NCBI RefSeq assembly: GCF_024529975.1
Contig: NZ_AP024897.1
Span: 558,001-622,000 of the forward strand
DNA: 64,000 bases
Direction: 5' to 3'
Origin: Vibrio quintilis
GTDB taxonomy: Bacteria > Pseudomonadota > Gammaproteobacteria > Enterobacterales > Vibrionaceae
Part shown: piece by piece, positions 1-11,073 of the stretch
How the letters are laid out: the number at the start of each line of letters is the position of its first letter
How positions within the stretch are numbered: position 1 is the first letter of the stretch
Translations under genes and position numbers: made by a program
Notes under the pieces: model-generated
Databases searched by the model: none
Seen by the model: the letters and a program-made list of their open reading frames with translations, nothing else
What the model was told of the DNA's origin: nothing

Positions 1-602
1 TTTGGATGGCCAACCATGTAGATGAAAGCATCAATTTTGTTGTCACACAGAGCTTGTGAACGTTCAGAACCTTTTAATTCTGATGCCAGCTTAAAGCTAT
101 CAATATTCCATCCCAGTGCATCCATCACAACCTGCATGGTTGCCCGGTCACCGGAACCCGGATTACCGATATTAACTCTTTTTCCTTTTAAGTCTTTGAT
201 ACTGTTGATGTTTGCATCCGAGCGTGCAATGACGTTGAAGGGTTCAGTATGAAGAGAGAACATCGCACGGAGTTTCTTAAACGGTCCCTGAGCTTTGAAC
301 TGATTGGTGCCATTGTAGCCGTGATACTGCCAGTCTGACTGGACGACTCCAAAATCAAGCTCACCAGAGCGAATGGTATTCACGTTGTAGATTGAACCAC
401 CTGTTGATTCGACAGAACAACGGATATGATGATTTTTACGGTTCTTATTTACCAGTTTACATATTGCACCACCTGTCGGGTAATAGACACCAGTGACAGA
501 ACCTGTACCAATCGTGATGAATTCCTGAGCGTTTACCACTGAACAAACACCCAGTGCTGAAGCGGTGATTACACCTAATTTCATGATTTTATTAAATGCC
601 AT
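1..602 (-). CDS. TAXI-family TRAP transporter solute-binding protein (3' part missing)
   Basis: The first about 200 residues are in the window; the gene runs off the left edge. It starts at 602 ([13 protein letters not shown]) after a GGAAGGGAAAT ribosome site. A cleavable signal peptide ends near VVNAQ, followed by the [20 protein letters not shown] segment typical of the TAXI branch of TRAP substrate-binding proteins. Further family-like blocks are the STGGSIYNV and [13 protein letters not shown] regions. The family binds small organic acids or amino acids in the periplasm and passes them to a fused TRAP membrane permease, which would lie outside the window. The substrate cannot be told from the sequence. 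The family call is firm; which transport system it serves is not known. Confidence 0.88.
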   Translation of the reverse strand, partial: MAFNKIMKLGVITASALGVCSVVNAQEFITIGTGSVTGVYYPTGGAICKLVNKNRKNHHIRCSVESTGGSIYNVNTIRSGELDFGVVQSDWQYHGYNGTNQFKAQGPFKKLRAMFSLHTEPFNVIARSDANINSIKDLKGKRVNIGNPGSGDRATMQVVMDALGWNIDSFKLASELKGSERSQALCDNKIDAFIYMVGHP

Positions 603-939
603 AAATTTCCCTTCCTTTCGTTATTTTGTCTTATCAGATACCAGTGTTCTGATAAGCGTGTCCTCATTGAGAAACGGCAACTTTTTCATATGAGATCTGA
701 AAAAAGTGGGCGAATAATACCAAAATTTTGGCTGGCAAATAAAAATTTGTTGCTAAAAATAGCAGTTCGAAATGCAAAGAATAGTCATGACAGAATCACA
801 ATAAGTTTTGAATTGGCTTTTGAATCAATAAGTTAAAAGCCAATGTTCTAAACATAATGAATCTTGTAATTCTGTGAGTGTTATCACGAATATGTCATAA
901 ACATGATAAATTATTGAATGGAATATTATTCTGATATTA
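603..939. other. Intergenic region with a hairpin after argR
   Basis: No gene is visible in these 337 bases. They hold the upstream region of the TAXI gene and the downstream end of argR. An inverted repeat ATTGGCTTTT (812-821) / AAAAGCCAAT (835-844) could fold as a stem-loop below argR. It lacks a strong T-tract, so it is only a weak terminator candidate. I see no other clear regulatory site. Confidence 0.4.
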
Positions 940-1410
940 TCAACCTGAATAGTTAAAAAGTTCAGAAATAGACTGAAATAATTGTTCTGTAGATATTTGG
1001 AGTGTTGGTGTGATAAAAATCGTATCATCGCCGGCAACAACGCCCAGAATTCCTTCGGATTTCCCCAGTGAATCAAGCAATCTCGCGATCAGTTGTGCTG
1101 CTCCGGGACCAGTATGAATGACAACGAGTGCCTTATTATAGTCAATGTCTAATACCAGCTCTCTGAGTGGACTGGAAACTGTTGGAACCCCCAGTTCTGC
1201 CGGTAAACAATAGACCATTTCCATCTTGGCATTTCTGGTTCTGACCGCCCCGAATTTCGTCAGCATTCTGGATACTTTCGACTGATTGATATTTTCAAAT
1301 CCTTCAGATTTCAGTGCATCCACAATATCACTTTGTGAACCAAATCGTTCTTCTCTGAGCAATGCCTTAAACGAACGGATTAAATGCTCTTGTTTATCAA
1401 TATTTTTCAT
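940..1410 (-). CDS. argR: Arginine repressor ArgR
   Basis: A 156-residue protein of the usual ArgR length. The N-terminal half is the winged-helix DNA-binding domain, with the characteristic [15 protein letters not shown] and [19 protein letters not shown] stretches. The C-terminal half (about residues 80-150) is the oligomerisation and arginine-binding domain, with [15 protein letters not shown] and [13 protein letters not shown]. ArgR is a hexameric, arginine-dependent repressor of arginine biosynthesis genes and a cofactor in plasmid resolution. It is divergent from mdh, the standard enterobacterial and Vibrio arrangement. I could not find a convincing ARG box in the shared upstream region. 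Confidence 0.97.
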   Translation of the reverse strand: MKNIDKQEHLIRSFKALLREERFGSQSDIVDALKSEGFENINQSKVSRMLTKFGAVRTRNAKMEMVYCLPAELGVPTVSSPLRELVLDIDYNKALVVIHTGPGAAQLIARLLDSLGKSEGILGVVAGDDTIFITPTLQISTEQLFQSISELFNYSG

Positions 1411-1726
1411 AATTAGTTTTGATTACCCCTACCTCTGAAACGACCTATTTTCTCATAGGTATTGATATTGCTCAAAGGTATTTAAAAATTGCATCGTGTT
1501 AATACTTTGTTAACATAAAGAGACTGTCACGATAAGTAATTCTATAAAAAAGAAAATTACGACTAATATTAATAGTCCAGATCACATGTTGTTGAGTTGT
1601 TGCGCCACTTCGCAAAGCTGGCGTCTCTACATTGTAATTATGGCTTAATTGCTATAATTGTTAATTGATTGCATATCGATCGCCCTACAAAAATATTTAG
1701 AGAGGAAAACTCCAAGGAGAAATGAA
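1411..1726. promoter_or_regulatory. argR-mdh divergent promoter region
   Basis: These 316 bases separate the divergent argR and mdh genes and contain no convincing ORF. A TATAAT hexamer lies at 1653-1658, with TTGTAA at 1632-1637 and a short 15-base spacer, a plausible mdh promoter core. AT-rich tracts such as those around 1540-1575 could bind regulators, but no consensus operator is clear. Confidence 0.4.
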
Positions 1727-2659
1727 ATGAAAGTAGCAGTCATAGGTGCAGCAGGGGGCATTGGTCAGGCCCTTGCTTTATTACTGAAGAACCACTTACC
1801 ATCTGGCTCTGATCTTGCTCTGTATGATATTGCGCCAGTGACACCTGGAGTTGCAAAAGATTTAAGCCATATACCAACTCCGGTCTCGATCAATGGCTAT
1901 TCCGGTGAAGATCCCACTCCGGCATTAGAGGGTGCAGATATCGTATTGATTTCAGCAGGGGTTGCCCGTAAGCCCGGAATGGATCGAGCTGATCTTTTTA
2001 ATGTTAATGCCGGTATTGTGAAGTCTCTTGCTGAGAGAATTGCGGTTGTTTGTCCGCAAGCCTGTATCGGAATTATTACAAATCCGGTGAATACGACTGT
2101 GCCTATTGCCGCAGAAGTACTCAAAAAAGCAGGTGTATACGACAAGAGAAAGTTGTTCGGAGTGACGACACTGGATGTGATCCGTTCAGAAACTTTTGTT
2201 GCTGAATTGAAAGGAAAAGATCCTCATTCTGTTCATGTACCGGTGATTGGCGGACACTCAGGGGTGACTATATTGCCTTTACTCTCTCAGGTTGAGGGGG
2301 TTGAATTTACTGATGAAGAAATCCCTGCTTTAACGCATCGTATTCAGAATGCCGGTACTGAAGTGGTTGAAGCGAAAGCTGGCGGCGGCAGTGCGACTTT
2401 ATCTATGGGGCAGGCAGCCTGTCGTTTCGGACTTTCTCTGGTTAAGGCGCTTCAGGGACAGCCTGATGTGATCGAATGTGCATATATAGATAGTGATAGT
2501 GAGCTGGCTCCATTCTTTGCACAACCTGTCAGATTAGGTAAACATGGTGTAGAAGAAGTACTGAGTTTTGGTGAACTGAGTCAGTTTGAAAAACAGGCGT
2601 TGGATGACATGCTTAGTGTACTCAGAGACGACATTCAGACAGGAGTTGACTTCGTCTGA
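1727..2659 (+). CDS. mdh: NAD-dependent malate dehydrogenase
   Basis: A 310-residue cytoplasmic enzyme that oxidises malate to oxaloacetate in the TCA cycle. The start at 1727 ([11 protein letters not shown]) is chosen over the upstream in-frame start at 1658. It follows an AAGGAG ribosome site and gives the standard length. The Rossmann motif GAAGGIGQ is at the N-terminus, followed by the substrate loop region [25 protein letters not shown], and the catalytic HSG of [12 protein letters not shown]. It is a typical gamma-proteobacterial Mdh and a single-gene unit ended by a strong hairpin at 2694-2725. Confidence 0.98.
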   Translation: MKVAVIGAAGGIGQALALLLKNHLPSGSDLALYDIAPVTPGVAKDLSHIPTPVSINGYSGEDPTPALEGADIVLISAGVARKPGMDRADLFNVNAGIVKSLAERIAVVCPQACIGIITNPVNTTVPIAAEVLKKAGVYDKRKLFGVTTLDVIRSETFVAELKGKDPHSVHVPVIGGHSGVTILPLLSQVEGVEFTDEEIPALTHRIQNAGTEVVEAKAGGGSATLSMGQAACRFGLSLVKALQGQPDVIECAYIDSDSELAPFFAQPVRLGKHGVEEVLSFGELSQFEKQALDDMLSVLRDDIQTGVDFV

Positions 2660-2693
2660 TGGTCTCTGTATAGAAGTGATGACCTGAACGAAT

Positions 2694-2725
2694 AAAGAGC
2701 TGGCCCGAATGTGTCAGCTCTTTTT
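2694..2725 (+). terminator. mdh terminator
   Basis: The perfect stem AAAGAGCTG / CAGCTCTTT (2694-2702 with 2715-2723) is followed by T residues. It lies between the convergent mdh and ispB genes. The A-run on the other side lets it work for ispB as well. Confidence 0.85.
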
Positions 2726-2734
2726 GTATCTCTT

Positions 2735-3706
2735 CTAACTTGTTCTGTGGACGGCAATATCAGCCAGAGCAATGAGTGCCTCTTTATAATCGTTTTCAGG
2801 GATGATCTTCAAAGCTTCAATCGCTTTATTCGCTTCTTCCTCAGCTTTTCGGCGGGTGTAGTCAAATGCCCCGGTTTCATTCATGGCCAGCATGATTTCC
2901 TCCAGGTGAGACATACCGTTACCTGTTTCTATAGCTTTCCGGATAATGCTAGCCTGACTTTCAGAGCCATGCCTCATTGCATAAATGAGAGGCAATGTTG
3001 GCTTGCCTTCGGCAAGATCATCTCCGACATTTTTTCCCATATCATCGCCATCAGAGGTGTAATCCATCACATCATCAATCAATTGAAAAGCAGTCCCGAG
3101 ATACTTTCCGTAATTACGAAATGCCGCTTCTGTTTCGTCTGATGAGTCCGCAAGAATGGCTCCAATTTGTGCCGCAGCCTCAAAAAGCCGGGCAGTCTTA
3201 GAGTAAATCACCTGCATATAGTTTTCTTCGGTTGTATCCGGATCATTGCAGTTCATCAATTGCTGAACTTCACCTTCTGCAATGACATTTACAGCACTAC
3301 TCATCAGATCAAGGATCTTTAAAGATCCTAACTGAGTCATCATCTGGAAAGATCGGGTATAGATGTAGTCTCCGACGAGCACACTGGCTGCATTGCCAAA
3401 TGTGATATTCGCCGTTGCTTTACCCCGGCGCATATCTGACTCATCTACGACGTCATCATGGAGCAATGTTGCTGTATGAATGAATTCAATAAATGCAGCA
3501 GCTGCTGTATGGGATTCTCCCTGATAATTCAAAGCTTTTGCTGAAAGTATTGAAAGAAGAGGGCGTAATCGCTTCCCACCATTTCCGATAATGTAGAAAC
3601 CAAGCTGATTGATTAGCGATACATCAGAATTTAATTGAGCAACTATTATTTCGTTCACTTTTGCCATATCACTGGCAGTTAATGCTTGGATAGTCTTAAA
3701 ATCCAT
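2735..3706 (-). CDS. ispB: Octaprenyl diphosphate synthase
   Basis: A 323-residue long-chain trans-prenyltransferase that makes the ubiquinone side chain from FPP and IPP. The start at 3706 (MDFKTIQALT) is chosen over the longer reading from 3835 because it gives the E. coli IspB length. The two aspartate-rich motifs are present: HDDVVDESDMRRGKAT (first, DDxxD-type) and QLIDDVMDYTSDGDDMGKN (second). The PLIYAM helix follows the lysine of GKPTLP. It is divergent from rplU-rpmA-obgE, the conserved arrangement. Confidence 0.97.
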   Translation of the reverse strand: MDFKTIQALTASDMAKVNEIIVAQLNSDVSLINQLGFYIIGNGGKRLRPLLSILSAKALNYQGESHTAAAAFIEFIHTATLLHDDVVDESDMRRGKATANITFGNAASVLVGDYIYTRSFQMMTQLGSLKILDLMSSAVNVIAEGEVQQLMNCNDPDTTEENYMQVIYSKTARLFEAAAQIGAILADSSDETEAAFRNYGKYLGTAFQLIDDVMDYTSDGDDMGKNVGDDLAEGKPTLPLIYAMRHGSESQASIIRKAIETGNGMSHLEEIMLAMNETGAFDYTRRKAEEEANKAIEALKIIPENDYKEALIALADIAVHRTS

Positions 3707-3862
3707 TGTTAATCCGGCTGAGGTTAGATTTTTTGAGGTAATACATCCTTTGGAATCTACGAATAATACACTAAAAAACGCAAATAAATACATGCTAGAA
3801 TGCGTTGCTCTGGGGACTTTTATCCGTTGATACAATTTTCGCCAAATTTTTCAAAATATGGC

Positions 3863-3891
3863 TTGTCATGAAGAGTCCGTTCGCGTAGAAT
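3863..3891 (+). promoter_or_regulatory. Sigma-70 promoter of rplU-rpmA
   Basis: TTGTCA (3863-3868), a 17-base spacer and TAGAAT (3886-3891) lie about 100 bases before rplU and read toward it. The long leader to the rplU start fits a ribosomal protein operon. Confidence 0.65.
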
Positions 3892-3988
3892 TTGCGCCCT
3901 ATTGATGATTAGTTTAGCGCACACCCTGACTGCCTGATCATTTTGATCAATCACGTATATGGCTGTGCGGAAAGAGCGGAGTAAAATA

Positions 3989-4300
3989 ATGTACGCTGTT
4001 TTCCAATCTGGTGGTAAACAACACCGTGTAAGCGAAGGTCAAACACTTCGTTTAGAAAAGTTAGACGTTGAAACTGGTGCAACGGTTGAGTTTGATAAAG
4101 TTCTGCTTGTTGCCAATGGCGAAGACATTAAAGTTGGTGCCCCTCTGGTTGAGGGTGGTAAAGTGACTGCTGAAGTCGTACAACACGGTCGTGGCGATAA
4201 AGTTAAAATCGTTAAGTTCCGTCGTCGTAAGCACTCTCGTAAGCAGCAAGGTCACCGTCAGTGGTTCACTGAAGTGAAAATTACTGGCATCAACGCTTAA
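3989..4300 (+). CDS. rplU: 50S ribosomal protein L21
   Basis: A 103-residue large-subunit protein. The start at 3989 ([14 protein letters not shown]) is preceded by a GCGGAG site and gives the conserved N-terminus and length; the upstream ATG at 3959 adds ten unconserved residues. The C-terminal block [19 protein letters not shown] is the rRNA-binding signature of L21. It is co-transcribed with rpmA, which follows after 20 bases. Confidence 0.98.
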   Translation: MYAVFQSGGKQHRVSEGQTLRLEKLDVETGATVEFDKVLLVANGEDIKVGAPLVEGGKVTAEVVQHGRGDKVKIVKFRRRKHSRKQQGHRQWFTEVKITGINA

Positions 4301-4308
4301 TTTAGTAG

Positions 4309-4578
<270 letters not shown>

Positions 4579-4600
4579 GCTGACTTTCTGATTGAATTTA

Positions 4601-4630
4601 AAAGCCCTGCCATTCATGGTAGGGTTTTTT
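4601..4630 (+). terminator. rpmA terminator
   Basis: The stem CCCTGCC (4605-4611) / GGTAGGG (4618-4624), with one G-T pair, is followed by six T residues. It ends the rplU-rpmA transcript before obgE. Confidence 0.85.
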
Positions 4631-4670
4631 ATTTATCTGATTCAGAACATTCATGTGATAAAAACCCTTT

Positions 4671-4719
4671 ATATTTATACCCAGACGATTTGTTGCTCAG
4701 ATCGTCTGGGTATAAATAT
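4671..4719. repeat. Long perfect intergenic palindrome, family copy 1
   Basis: A 19-base arm (4671-4689) has its perfect reverse complement at 4701-4719, with an 11-base loop. The outer part shares the TATACCCA/TGGGTATA ends of four other palindromes in this window (6082, 16532, 27881, 29167), but its inner arm (GACGAT) differs. It lies between the rpmA terminator and obgE. It could act as a terminator or a REP-like element. Confidence 0.8.
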
Positions 4720-4811
4720 GCATAAAATGAAATTCAGAATATCTGATTTACGGATGCTAGAATTTCAGGTGTAGCCTTATGTTGAAGTTACAATGCGACG
4801 GTTCGGAGTAG

Positions 4812-5990
<1,179 letters not shown>

Positions 5991-6014
5991 TTATTTAAAA
6001 ATTTCATATAATAG

Positions 6015-6041
6015 CCGCAATTGTTTATTGCGGTTTTTTTT
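6015..6041 (+). terminator. obgE terminator
   Basis: The stem CCGCAAT (6015-6021) / ATTGCGG (6027-6033) is followed by eight T residues, a clear intrinsic terminator. Confidence 0.88.
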
Positions 6042-6081
6042 GTCTAAATCATTTTTAGTTACATGTTTGTCAGGCAAACTC

Positions 6082-6121
6082 TATACCCAAACAACCTGCA
6101 TCTTCAGGTTGTTTGAGTATA
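6082..6121. repeat. TATACCCA palindrome, family copy 2
   Basis: The arm TATACCCAAACAACCTG (6082-6098) pairs with CAGGTTGTTTGAGTATA (6105-6121) with one mismatch and a six-base loop. It lies between obgE and the ThrE-type exporter genes. Confidence 0.82.
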
Positions 6122-6160
6122 TATTTGATGATGAAAATTATAGTTGTTAGGAAAGGAATC

Positions 6161-6925
6161 ATGACATCGAAACAGAGAGCTGTATCTCGTTTGATTGCAC
6201 AAGCCGGTCAGATGTTATTAGCCCACGGGGCTGAAAGTACACTTGTCGCTGATATTATGCGTCGTATGGGTGTTGCAAGTGGTATGAATGAGGTCGAGGT
6301 TGCTTTAACAGCAAACTCACTTGTTGTTACAACCGTATTTGATGAGCACTGTATTACGACCGCAAGGCGTTGCCAGGATCGCGGTATTAATATGAAGGTT
6401 GTTACACATATTCAACGTCTCTGTATCATGATGGAAAAAGGCATTATTGATTACATTTTTGCGCAGCAGAAACTGAATAAAATTGAACCTGAACGATATA
6501 ACCGCTGGATAGTTGTTGGCATGATTGGATTATCCTGCGGTGCGTTCAGCCATTTAGCCGGGGGAGACTGGATAATCTTTCTGGCCACGTTTATCTCTTC
6601 GGCTGCCGGAATGATCGTCAGACAGGAAATCGGGCACCGCCACTTTAATCCTCTGCTGAATTTTGCCGTGACGGCTTTCGTGACTTCGATTATTTCGGCG
6701 CAAGCTGTGCTTTATGAATGGGGAAATAAACCTTCTTTGGTGATGGCTTGCTCCGTACTGATGCTTGTTCCCGGTTTTCCTCTGATTAATTCAGTCGCTG
6801 ATATGTTGAAAGGTTATGCAAATACTGGTATCGCGAGGTTCCTTATTGCGACTTTGCTTACTTTATCTACCTGTTTGGGAATTATTGCTGCAATGTTTGT
6901 CACCGGAGTTGGCGCATGGACATAA
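6161..6925 (+). CDS. yjjP: ThrE/YjjP-family threonine/serine exporter, N-terminal subunit
   Basis: A 254-residue membrane protein of the ThrE N-terminal half (DUF1212, YjjP). The start at 6161 (MTSKQRAVSRLIAQAG) follows a TAGGAAAGG site. A soluble N-terminal domain (about residues 1-110; family pattern AGQMLLAHGAEST and SGMNEVEVALTANSL) precedes about five hydrophobic helices. In the split form, YjjP pairs with YjjB, which here overlaps it by 10 bases. The E. coli YjjP-YjjB pair has been reported as a succinate exporter and the fused Corynebacterium ThrE as a threonine/serine exporter, so the substrate is uncertain. Confidence 0.85.
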   Translation: MTSKQRAVSRLIAQAGQMLLAHGAESTLVADIMRRMGVASGMNEVEVALTANSLVVTTVFDEHCITTARRCQDRGINMKVVTHIQRLCIMMEKGIIDYIFAQQKLNKIEPERYNRWIVVGMIGLSCGAFSHLAGGDWIIFLATFISSAAGMIVRQEIGHRHFNPLLNFAVTAFVTSIISAQAVLYEWGNKPSLVMACSVLMLVPGFPLINSVADMLKGYANTGIARFLIATLLTLSTCLGIIAAMFVTGVGAWT

Positions 6926-7395
6926 GTATATTTGATTTATTTTCAGGACTGCTGAACGATATGTTCTTTGCTGCAATTCCTGCGGTTGGATTTGCCCTGG
7001 TTTTTAATGTGCCAGCGCCGGCTTTAAAGTATTGTGCGCTGGGTGGTGCGATCGGACACGGCTGCCGGTTCTTGCTGATGCACTTTGGCATGCCAATCGA
7101 GTGGGGCACTTTTTTTGCCGCAACGCTTGTCGGTACGATTGGTGTCCACTGGTCCCATCGTTTTCTGGCGCACCCGAAAGTTTTTACTGTTGCAGCTCTG
7201 ATTCCAATGGTTCCGGGGGTGTTTACTTATCGTGCCATGATTGCCATGGTAGAAATTAATCATGTTGGCTTTTCTCCGGAGCTGTTTTCTATGCTCATGG
7301 AAAACTTTTTAAAAGCGATGTTCATTATTGCTGGTCTGGCAGTTGGTCTGGCTGTTCCGGGACTGCTGTTTTACCGGCGAAAACCGGTTGTGTAA
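6916..7395 (+). CDS. yjjB: ThrE/YjjB-family exporter, C-terminal subunit
   Basis: A 159-residue protein with about five hydrophobic helices, matching the C-terminal half of ThrE (DUF3815, YjjB). The helix-end pattern AALIPMVPGVFTYRAMIAMVE is typical. It overlaps the end of yjjP by 10 bases, so the two are translationally coupled and should form one transporter. The Pro-Gly helices of both subunits (LMLVPGFPLINS in YjjP, MVPGV here) are a shared feature of the family. Confidence 0.85.
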   Translation: MDISIFDLFSGLLNDMFFAAIPAVGFALVFNVPAPALKYCALGGAIGHGCRFLLMHFGMPIEWGTFFAATLVGTIGVHWSHRFLAHPKVFTVAALIPMVPGVFTYRAMIAMVEINHVGFSPELFSMLMENFLKAMFIIAGLAVGLAVPGLLFYRRKPVV

Positions 7396-7460
7396 GGTTG
7401 TGTTCACCAGCGTTCTGTATAGAATACATTGTTTATTTCTCTGATTGAAAGGTGAATCAT

Positions 7461-7943
7461 ATGATTGTCAGTATGATTGCAGCAATGGCGAATAACCGGG
7501 TAATAGGTAAAGAAAATCAGATGCCATGGCATTTACCAGCAGATTTTGCCTGGTTTAAAGAGTGTACAATGGGCAAGCCTGTCATCATGGGAAGAAAGAC
7601 CTTTGAGTCGATTGGGCGTCCGTTGCCGGGGAGACGAAATATTGTCATTTCCCGTAATGCTGGTTTTGTTTCGGACGGCATTGAAGTCACAGATTCTCTG
7701 GAGCAGGCATTCTCTTTGGTGCAGGATCAGGAAGAAGTAATGATCATCGGTGGAGGCAGCTTGTATCGCATGGCTCTCAGTCAGGCATCCAAATTATATC
7801 TGACTTATATTCATGCCGACATTGAAGGAGATACCGTCTTTCCTGAAACCGGAGATGGTTGGGCAGAAACATACCGGCAGGAATATACCAAAGATGCCAG
7901 GAATGCCTATGATATGTCCTTTACGATTCAGGTTAAAGAGTAA
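7461..7943 (+). CDS. folA: Dihydrofolate reductase
   Basis: A 160-residue cytosolic enzyme reducing dihydrofolate with NADPH. The start at 7461 (MIVSMIAAMANNRVIG) follows an AAAGGTG site; the in-frame GTG at 7452 lies inside that site and is rejected. Visible motifs are the PWHLPADFAWFK substrate pocket with its Asp, the NADPH-binding GRKTFESIGRPLPGRRN, and the IIGGGSLYRMAL loop. It is convergent with apaH, as in other Vibrio and enteric genomes. Confidence 0.97.
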   Translation: MIVSMIAAMANNRVIGKENQMPWHLPADFAWFKECTMGKPVIMGRKTFESIGRPLPGRRNIVISRNAGFVSDGIEVTDSLEQAFSLVQDQEEVMIIGGGSLYRMALSQASKLYLTYIHADIEGDTVFPETGDGWAETYRQEYTKDARNAYDMSFTIQVKE

Positions 7944-7958
7944 TCATACAGGCCGGGC

Positions 7959-7982
7959 AAACCTGAGTTTTCTGCTCAGGTT
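7959..7982. terminator. Hairpin between folA and apaH
   Basis: AACCTGAG (7960-7967) and CTCAGGTT (7975-7982) form an eight-base stem between two convergent genes. It lacks a good T-tract on either side, so terminator function is probable only from position. Confidence 0.45.
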
Positions 7983-8000
7983 GCTGGTTATCCATGAAGA

Positions 8001-8810
8001 TTAATGTTGCAAAGCCGGTTGACTGAAGAGCTTTTGATCTTCCCAGCGAAGCATTGTCAGTGTGCCTCCCCAAACACAGCCGGTATCCAACCCAATGACA
8101 TCGTTTTTGATACATCCTTCCAGTGCAGCCCAGTGACCAAAAATGATTTTTTTACCAAGTGTTTTTCTGTCAGGGAGCTCAAACCAGGGAGTTAATTTGG
8201 TCGGCTCAACCTCAGCCGGAGGCAGTTTACATTGCATGTCTAAGGATGAATCCGGGTGGCAGAAACGCATCCGGGTAAAGGCATTAATAATATACCTGTA
8301 ACGATGAATTCCGGATAAAGATTCATTCCATAGTGCCGGATTGTTTTCATACATATGCTCAATCAACCACGCCCAGTTTTGACCTGATAATATGGATTCA
8401 ATTTCTCTTGCACAATGACGGGCAGTTTCAAGATCCCATTGTGGTGATATGCCAGCATGACATAGAATAAATCCGGGATGTTCCTGCATTAAGGGCTGTC
8501 GTCTGAGCCATTCAAACAGTTCATTTTTATCTTCTGCCTGATAGATGGGAGCCGTTTTATCTTTCTTTTTTACCGGATGAATCCCCAGACCAACGGCAAG
8601 TAAATGTAAGTCGTGATTGCCTAATACCGTTTTAGCAGATGAGCCGAGATTCTTAATATACCTGAGGGTTTCCAGAGACTTAGGGCCTCTTGCGACTAAG
8701 TCTCCGGCCAGCCAGAGCGTATCCCTTTCCGGATCAAACCTAACCGTAGTCAGCAAAGACTGTAATTCATCAAAGCAGCCCTGGATATCACCGACGATGT
8801 AATTACTCAA
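8001..8810 (-). CDS. apaH: Diadenosine tetraphosphatase (symmetrical)
   Basis: A 269-residue metallophosphatase that splits Ap4A into two ADP and removes nucleoside-tetraphosphate RNA caps. Phosphoesterase motifs are in order: GDIQGCFDEL, GDLVARGPKSLETL, GNHDLHLLAVG, and the later HAGISPQWDL with CLGH-type metal ligands (FGHWAAL). It is downstream of apaG by 18 bases, as in the conserved lptD-surA-pdxA-rsmA-apaG-apaH string. Confidence 0.96.
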   Translation of the reverse strand: MSNYIVGDIQGCFDELQSLLTTVRFDPERDTLWLAGDLVARGPKSLETLRYIKNLGSSAKTVLGNHDLHLLAVGLGIHPVKKKDKTAPIYQAEDKNELFEWLRRQPLMQEHPGFILCHAGISPQWDLETARHCAREIESILSGQNWAWLIEHMYENNPALWNESLSGIHRYRYIINAFTRMRFCHPDSSLDMQCKLPPAEVEPTKLTPWFELPDRKTLGKKIIFGHWAALEGCIKNDVIGLDTGCVWGGTLTMLRWEDQKLFSQPALQH

Positions 8811-8828
8811 GCTGATTCTCTCCTTGTA

Positions 8829-9209
8829 TTAATTTAAAATGTGCGGCATCGCGAGACGGAATGGGTCTATCTCTGTACTGAATTCTTTTCCCTCGCTATC
8901 CAGCATCATGTATTGGCCCTGCATCACGCCGACGGGGGTTTCAATCACTGTACCACTGGTGTAAGTGTATTCATCACTGGCTTCAATTTCTGGCTGAACA
9001 CCAACGACACCTTCTCCTTCGACGGTGATCTGTTTCCCGTTTGCATCAGTGATTAACCACCGGCGACTGATCAACTGTACTGTCTGAGAACTGAGATTTC
9101 TGATTGTGATGATATATGCAAATACATATCGGTTTTCTTCTGGAACCGACTGTTCAGGAATGTATCTGGTATGAACCTGGACTTTAACACAAGGGGAAGA
9201 AACCGCCAT
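8829..9209 (-). CDS. apaG: ApaG domain protein
   Basis: A 126-residue ApaG (DUF525) protein with an immunoglobulin-like beta fold. Family blocks are [31 protein letters not shown] and [15 protein letters not shown]. An AGGAGG ribosome site precedes the start at 9209. The molecular role in bacteria is unsettled; the gene is linked to Co2+ tolerance through its neighbours. A hairpin with a T-tract lies between it and rsmA, so apaGH may be partly uncoupled from the upstream operon. Confidence 0.95.
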   Translation of the reverse strand: MAVSSPCVKVQVHTRYIPEQSVPEENRYVFAYIITIRNLSSQTVQLISRRWLITDANGKQITVEGEGVVGVQPEIEASDEYTYTSGTVIETPVGVMQGQYMMLDSEGKEFSTEIDPFRLAMPHILN

Positions 9210-9230
9210 ATTGACCTCCTGAAGAGAAAC

Positions 9231-9254
9231 AAAAAAGTGGGCTTAGCCCACTTT
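9231..9254 (-). terminator. Terminator or attenuator between rsmA and apaG
   Basis: The perfect stem AAAGTGGGC (9234-9242) / GCCCACTTT (9246-9254) has a three-base loop and, on the minus strand, ends in a run of T residues (9231-9236). It lies just after the rsmA stop inside the lptD-apaH string and would reduce read-through into apaGH. Confidence 0.75.
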
Positions 9255-9264
9255 ATATCTCTGC

Positions 9265-10074
9265 TTAATTGTGGTTTTCATCGAGCCAGTTTGCTAAAGC
9301 AACAAATTGCTCAAGCGTCAGGTTTTCCGGACGACTCATTGGATTGATGCCCAGTGCTTCAAAAACGGAATCATCAACCAGTGATTTATAACAATTTCTG
9401 ACGGTTTTCCGCCGTTGGTTAAAGCCTTCACGACAAACCCGATCAAGCCATTTTAAATCGTTTGCCGGATAAGGAAGTTCCTGATGAGGGACAAGCCGGA
9501 CAACGGCTGAATCAACTTTTGGTGGTGGTACAAATGCCGTTGGCGGTACTTCGAGTACCGGAATGACTTTACAAAAGTACTGAGCCATTACGGTCAAACG
9601 GCCATAAGCCTTTGTACCCGGCCCGGCTGATAACCTGTTTACTACCTCTTTTTGCAGCATAAAGTGCATGTCATGCACGTCGTTGCGAAACTCAAACAGA
9701 TGAAACATGAGTGGTGTAGAAATGTTGTATGGTAAGTTACCAAAAATCCGAAGTTTATTATTCGGGGTTGCCAGCTCCTGAAAGTTGAATTTTAAAGCGT
9801 CTGCTTCATGAATTGTCAGCTTATCTTTCAACTCAGGGTGATGTCGCAGGCGCTCAGCTAAATCCCGATCCAGCTCCACAACATGTAACTTATCCGTTTC
9901 ACGACCCACAGGTTCAGTCAATGCGCCAAGACCCGGACCGATTTCAACTAAATTTTGTCCTGGTCTTGGATTAATCGCAGAGACAATTCCGTCAATGACA
10001 TAAGGATCATTGAGAAAGTTCTGACCAAAACGCTTTCGTGCTTTATGTCCCTGATGGACATCATTTTTCATCAT
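9265..10074 (-). CDS. rsmA: 16S rRNA dimethyladenosine transferase (KsgA)
   Basis: A 269-residue SAM-dependent enzyme that dimethylates A1518 and A1519 in helix 45 of 16S rRNA. The substrate-binding N-terminus [15 protein letters not shown] is present, with SAM motif [15 protein letters not shown], the acidic [12 protein letters not shown] and the catalytic NLPYNIS (motif IV). It lies 9 bases after pdxA in the conserved operon. The start could be either of two adjacent ATG codons (10074 or 10071). Confidence 0.97.
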   Translation of the reverse strand: MMKNDVHQGHKARKRFGQNFLNDPYVIDGIVSAINPRPGQNLVEIGPGLGALTEPVGRETDKLHVVELDRDLAERLRHHPELKDKLTIHEADALKFNFQELATPNNKLRIFGNLPYNISTPLMFHLFEFRNDVHDMHFMLQKEVVNRLSAGPGTKAYGRLTVMAQYFCKVIPVLEVPPTAFVPPPKVDSAVVRLVPHQELPYPANDLKWLDRVCREGFNQRRKTVRNCYKSLVDDSVFEALGINPMSRPENLTLEQFVALANWLDENHN

Positions 10075-10083
10075 AATATTGAG

Positions 10084-11073
10084 TTACTTACTTTTATCGA
10101 CTAAATCTATGGCATATTGTAAAGCCGTTTTAAAACTGCCGGTATCAGCATTGCCAGATCCAGCCAGATCTAATGCTGTGCCATGATCAACGGACGTTCT
10201 GATAAACGGCAGGCCAAGTGTAATATTTACAGAATGACCAAATCCTTTAAATTTTAGTACAGGCAGAACCTGATCATGATACATTCCGAGAATGGTGTCA
10301 GCCTGCTTCATGTATTTTTCATTAAAAATCGTGTCCGCCGGCAGCGGACCTGTCAGCTTCATCCCTTCCTGATGACGCAGTTCATCAAGTGCTGGCGTAA
10401 TAGTATCGATTTCTTCACGTCCCAGGCAGCCATCTTCACCTGCATGCGGATTGAGTCCACATACATAAATATGAGGTTCCGCAAGGGCAAACTTCAGCTT
10501 AAGATCCTGGTGCAATATGCGAATAATTGATTGCAAATGAGACTTTGTTACTGCTCCTGATACTTCTGAAAGCGGCAGATGTGTTGTTGCCAAAGCAACT
10601 CTCAGTCCTTCCGTCGCAAGCATCATGACAACCAGGGGTGTTCCTGATTTCTCAGCAAAAAATTCGGTATGGCCACTGAAAGGCACACCGCTCCGGTTAA
10701 TCACGCCTTTATGTACCGGTCCGGTAACAACGGCATCAAATTCACCGCTCATACAGCCCAGGCATGCATGTTCCAGTGTACTGAGTACATACTGTGCATT
10801 CTGTTCATTGAGCTGGCCGGTAATCACCGGCTCGGCAACAGGAATATGTTTGACGAGCAGCGAGCCTGCGGTTTGTGCCACCGGAGCGCTTCCTGGCTGA
10901 TAGTTGTTTATCTGAACTTTAATTCCAAGTTGAGTTGCTCTTTGTTGCAGTAAATGCTTATCAGCGCAAATAACAAGCTGATGGTTCCAGTCTTTCTGAG
11001 AAAGGGCTAAGACTAAATCGGGTCCGATTCCTGCCGGCTCACCGGCAGTGACAACGATACGTCTGGTTTCCAT
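10084..11073 (-). CDS. pdxA: 4-hydroxythreonine-4-phosphate dehydrogenase
   Basis: A 329-residue enzyme of the deoxyxylulose-5-phosphate-dependent route to pyridoxal phosphate. Motifs include [13 protein letters not shown] at the N-terminus, [20 protein letters not shown], and the metal-binding [17 protein letters not shown]. The [14 protein letters not shown] block follows. Its ATG overlaps the surA stop by one base (TGATG), so the two are translationally coupled. Confidence 0.97.
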   Translation of the reverse strand: METRRIVVTAGEPAGIGPDLVLALSQKDWNHQLVICADKHLLQQRATQLGIKVQINNYQPGSAPVAQTAGSLLVKHIPVAEPVITGQLNEQNAQYVLSTLEHACLGCMSGEFDAVVTGPVHKGVINRSGVPFSGHTEFFAEKSGTPLVVMMLATEGLRVALATTHLPLSEVSGAVTKSHLQSIIRILHQDLKLKFALAEPHIYVCGLNPHAGEDGCLGREEIDTITPALDELRHQEGMKLTGPLPADTIFNEKYMKQADTILGMYHDQVLPVLKFKGFGHSVNITLGLPFIRTSVDHGTALDLAGSGNADTGSFKTALQYAIDLVDKSK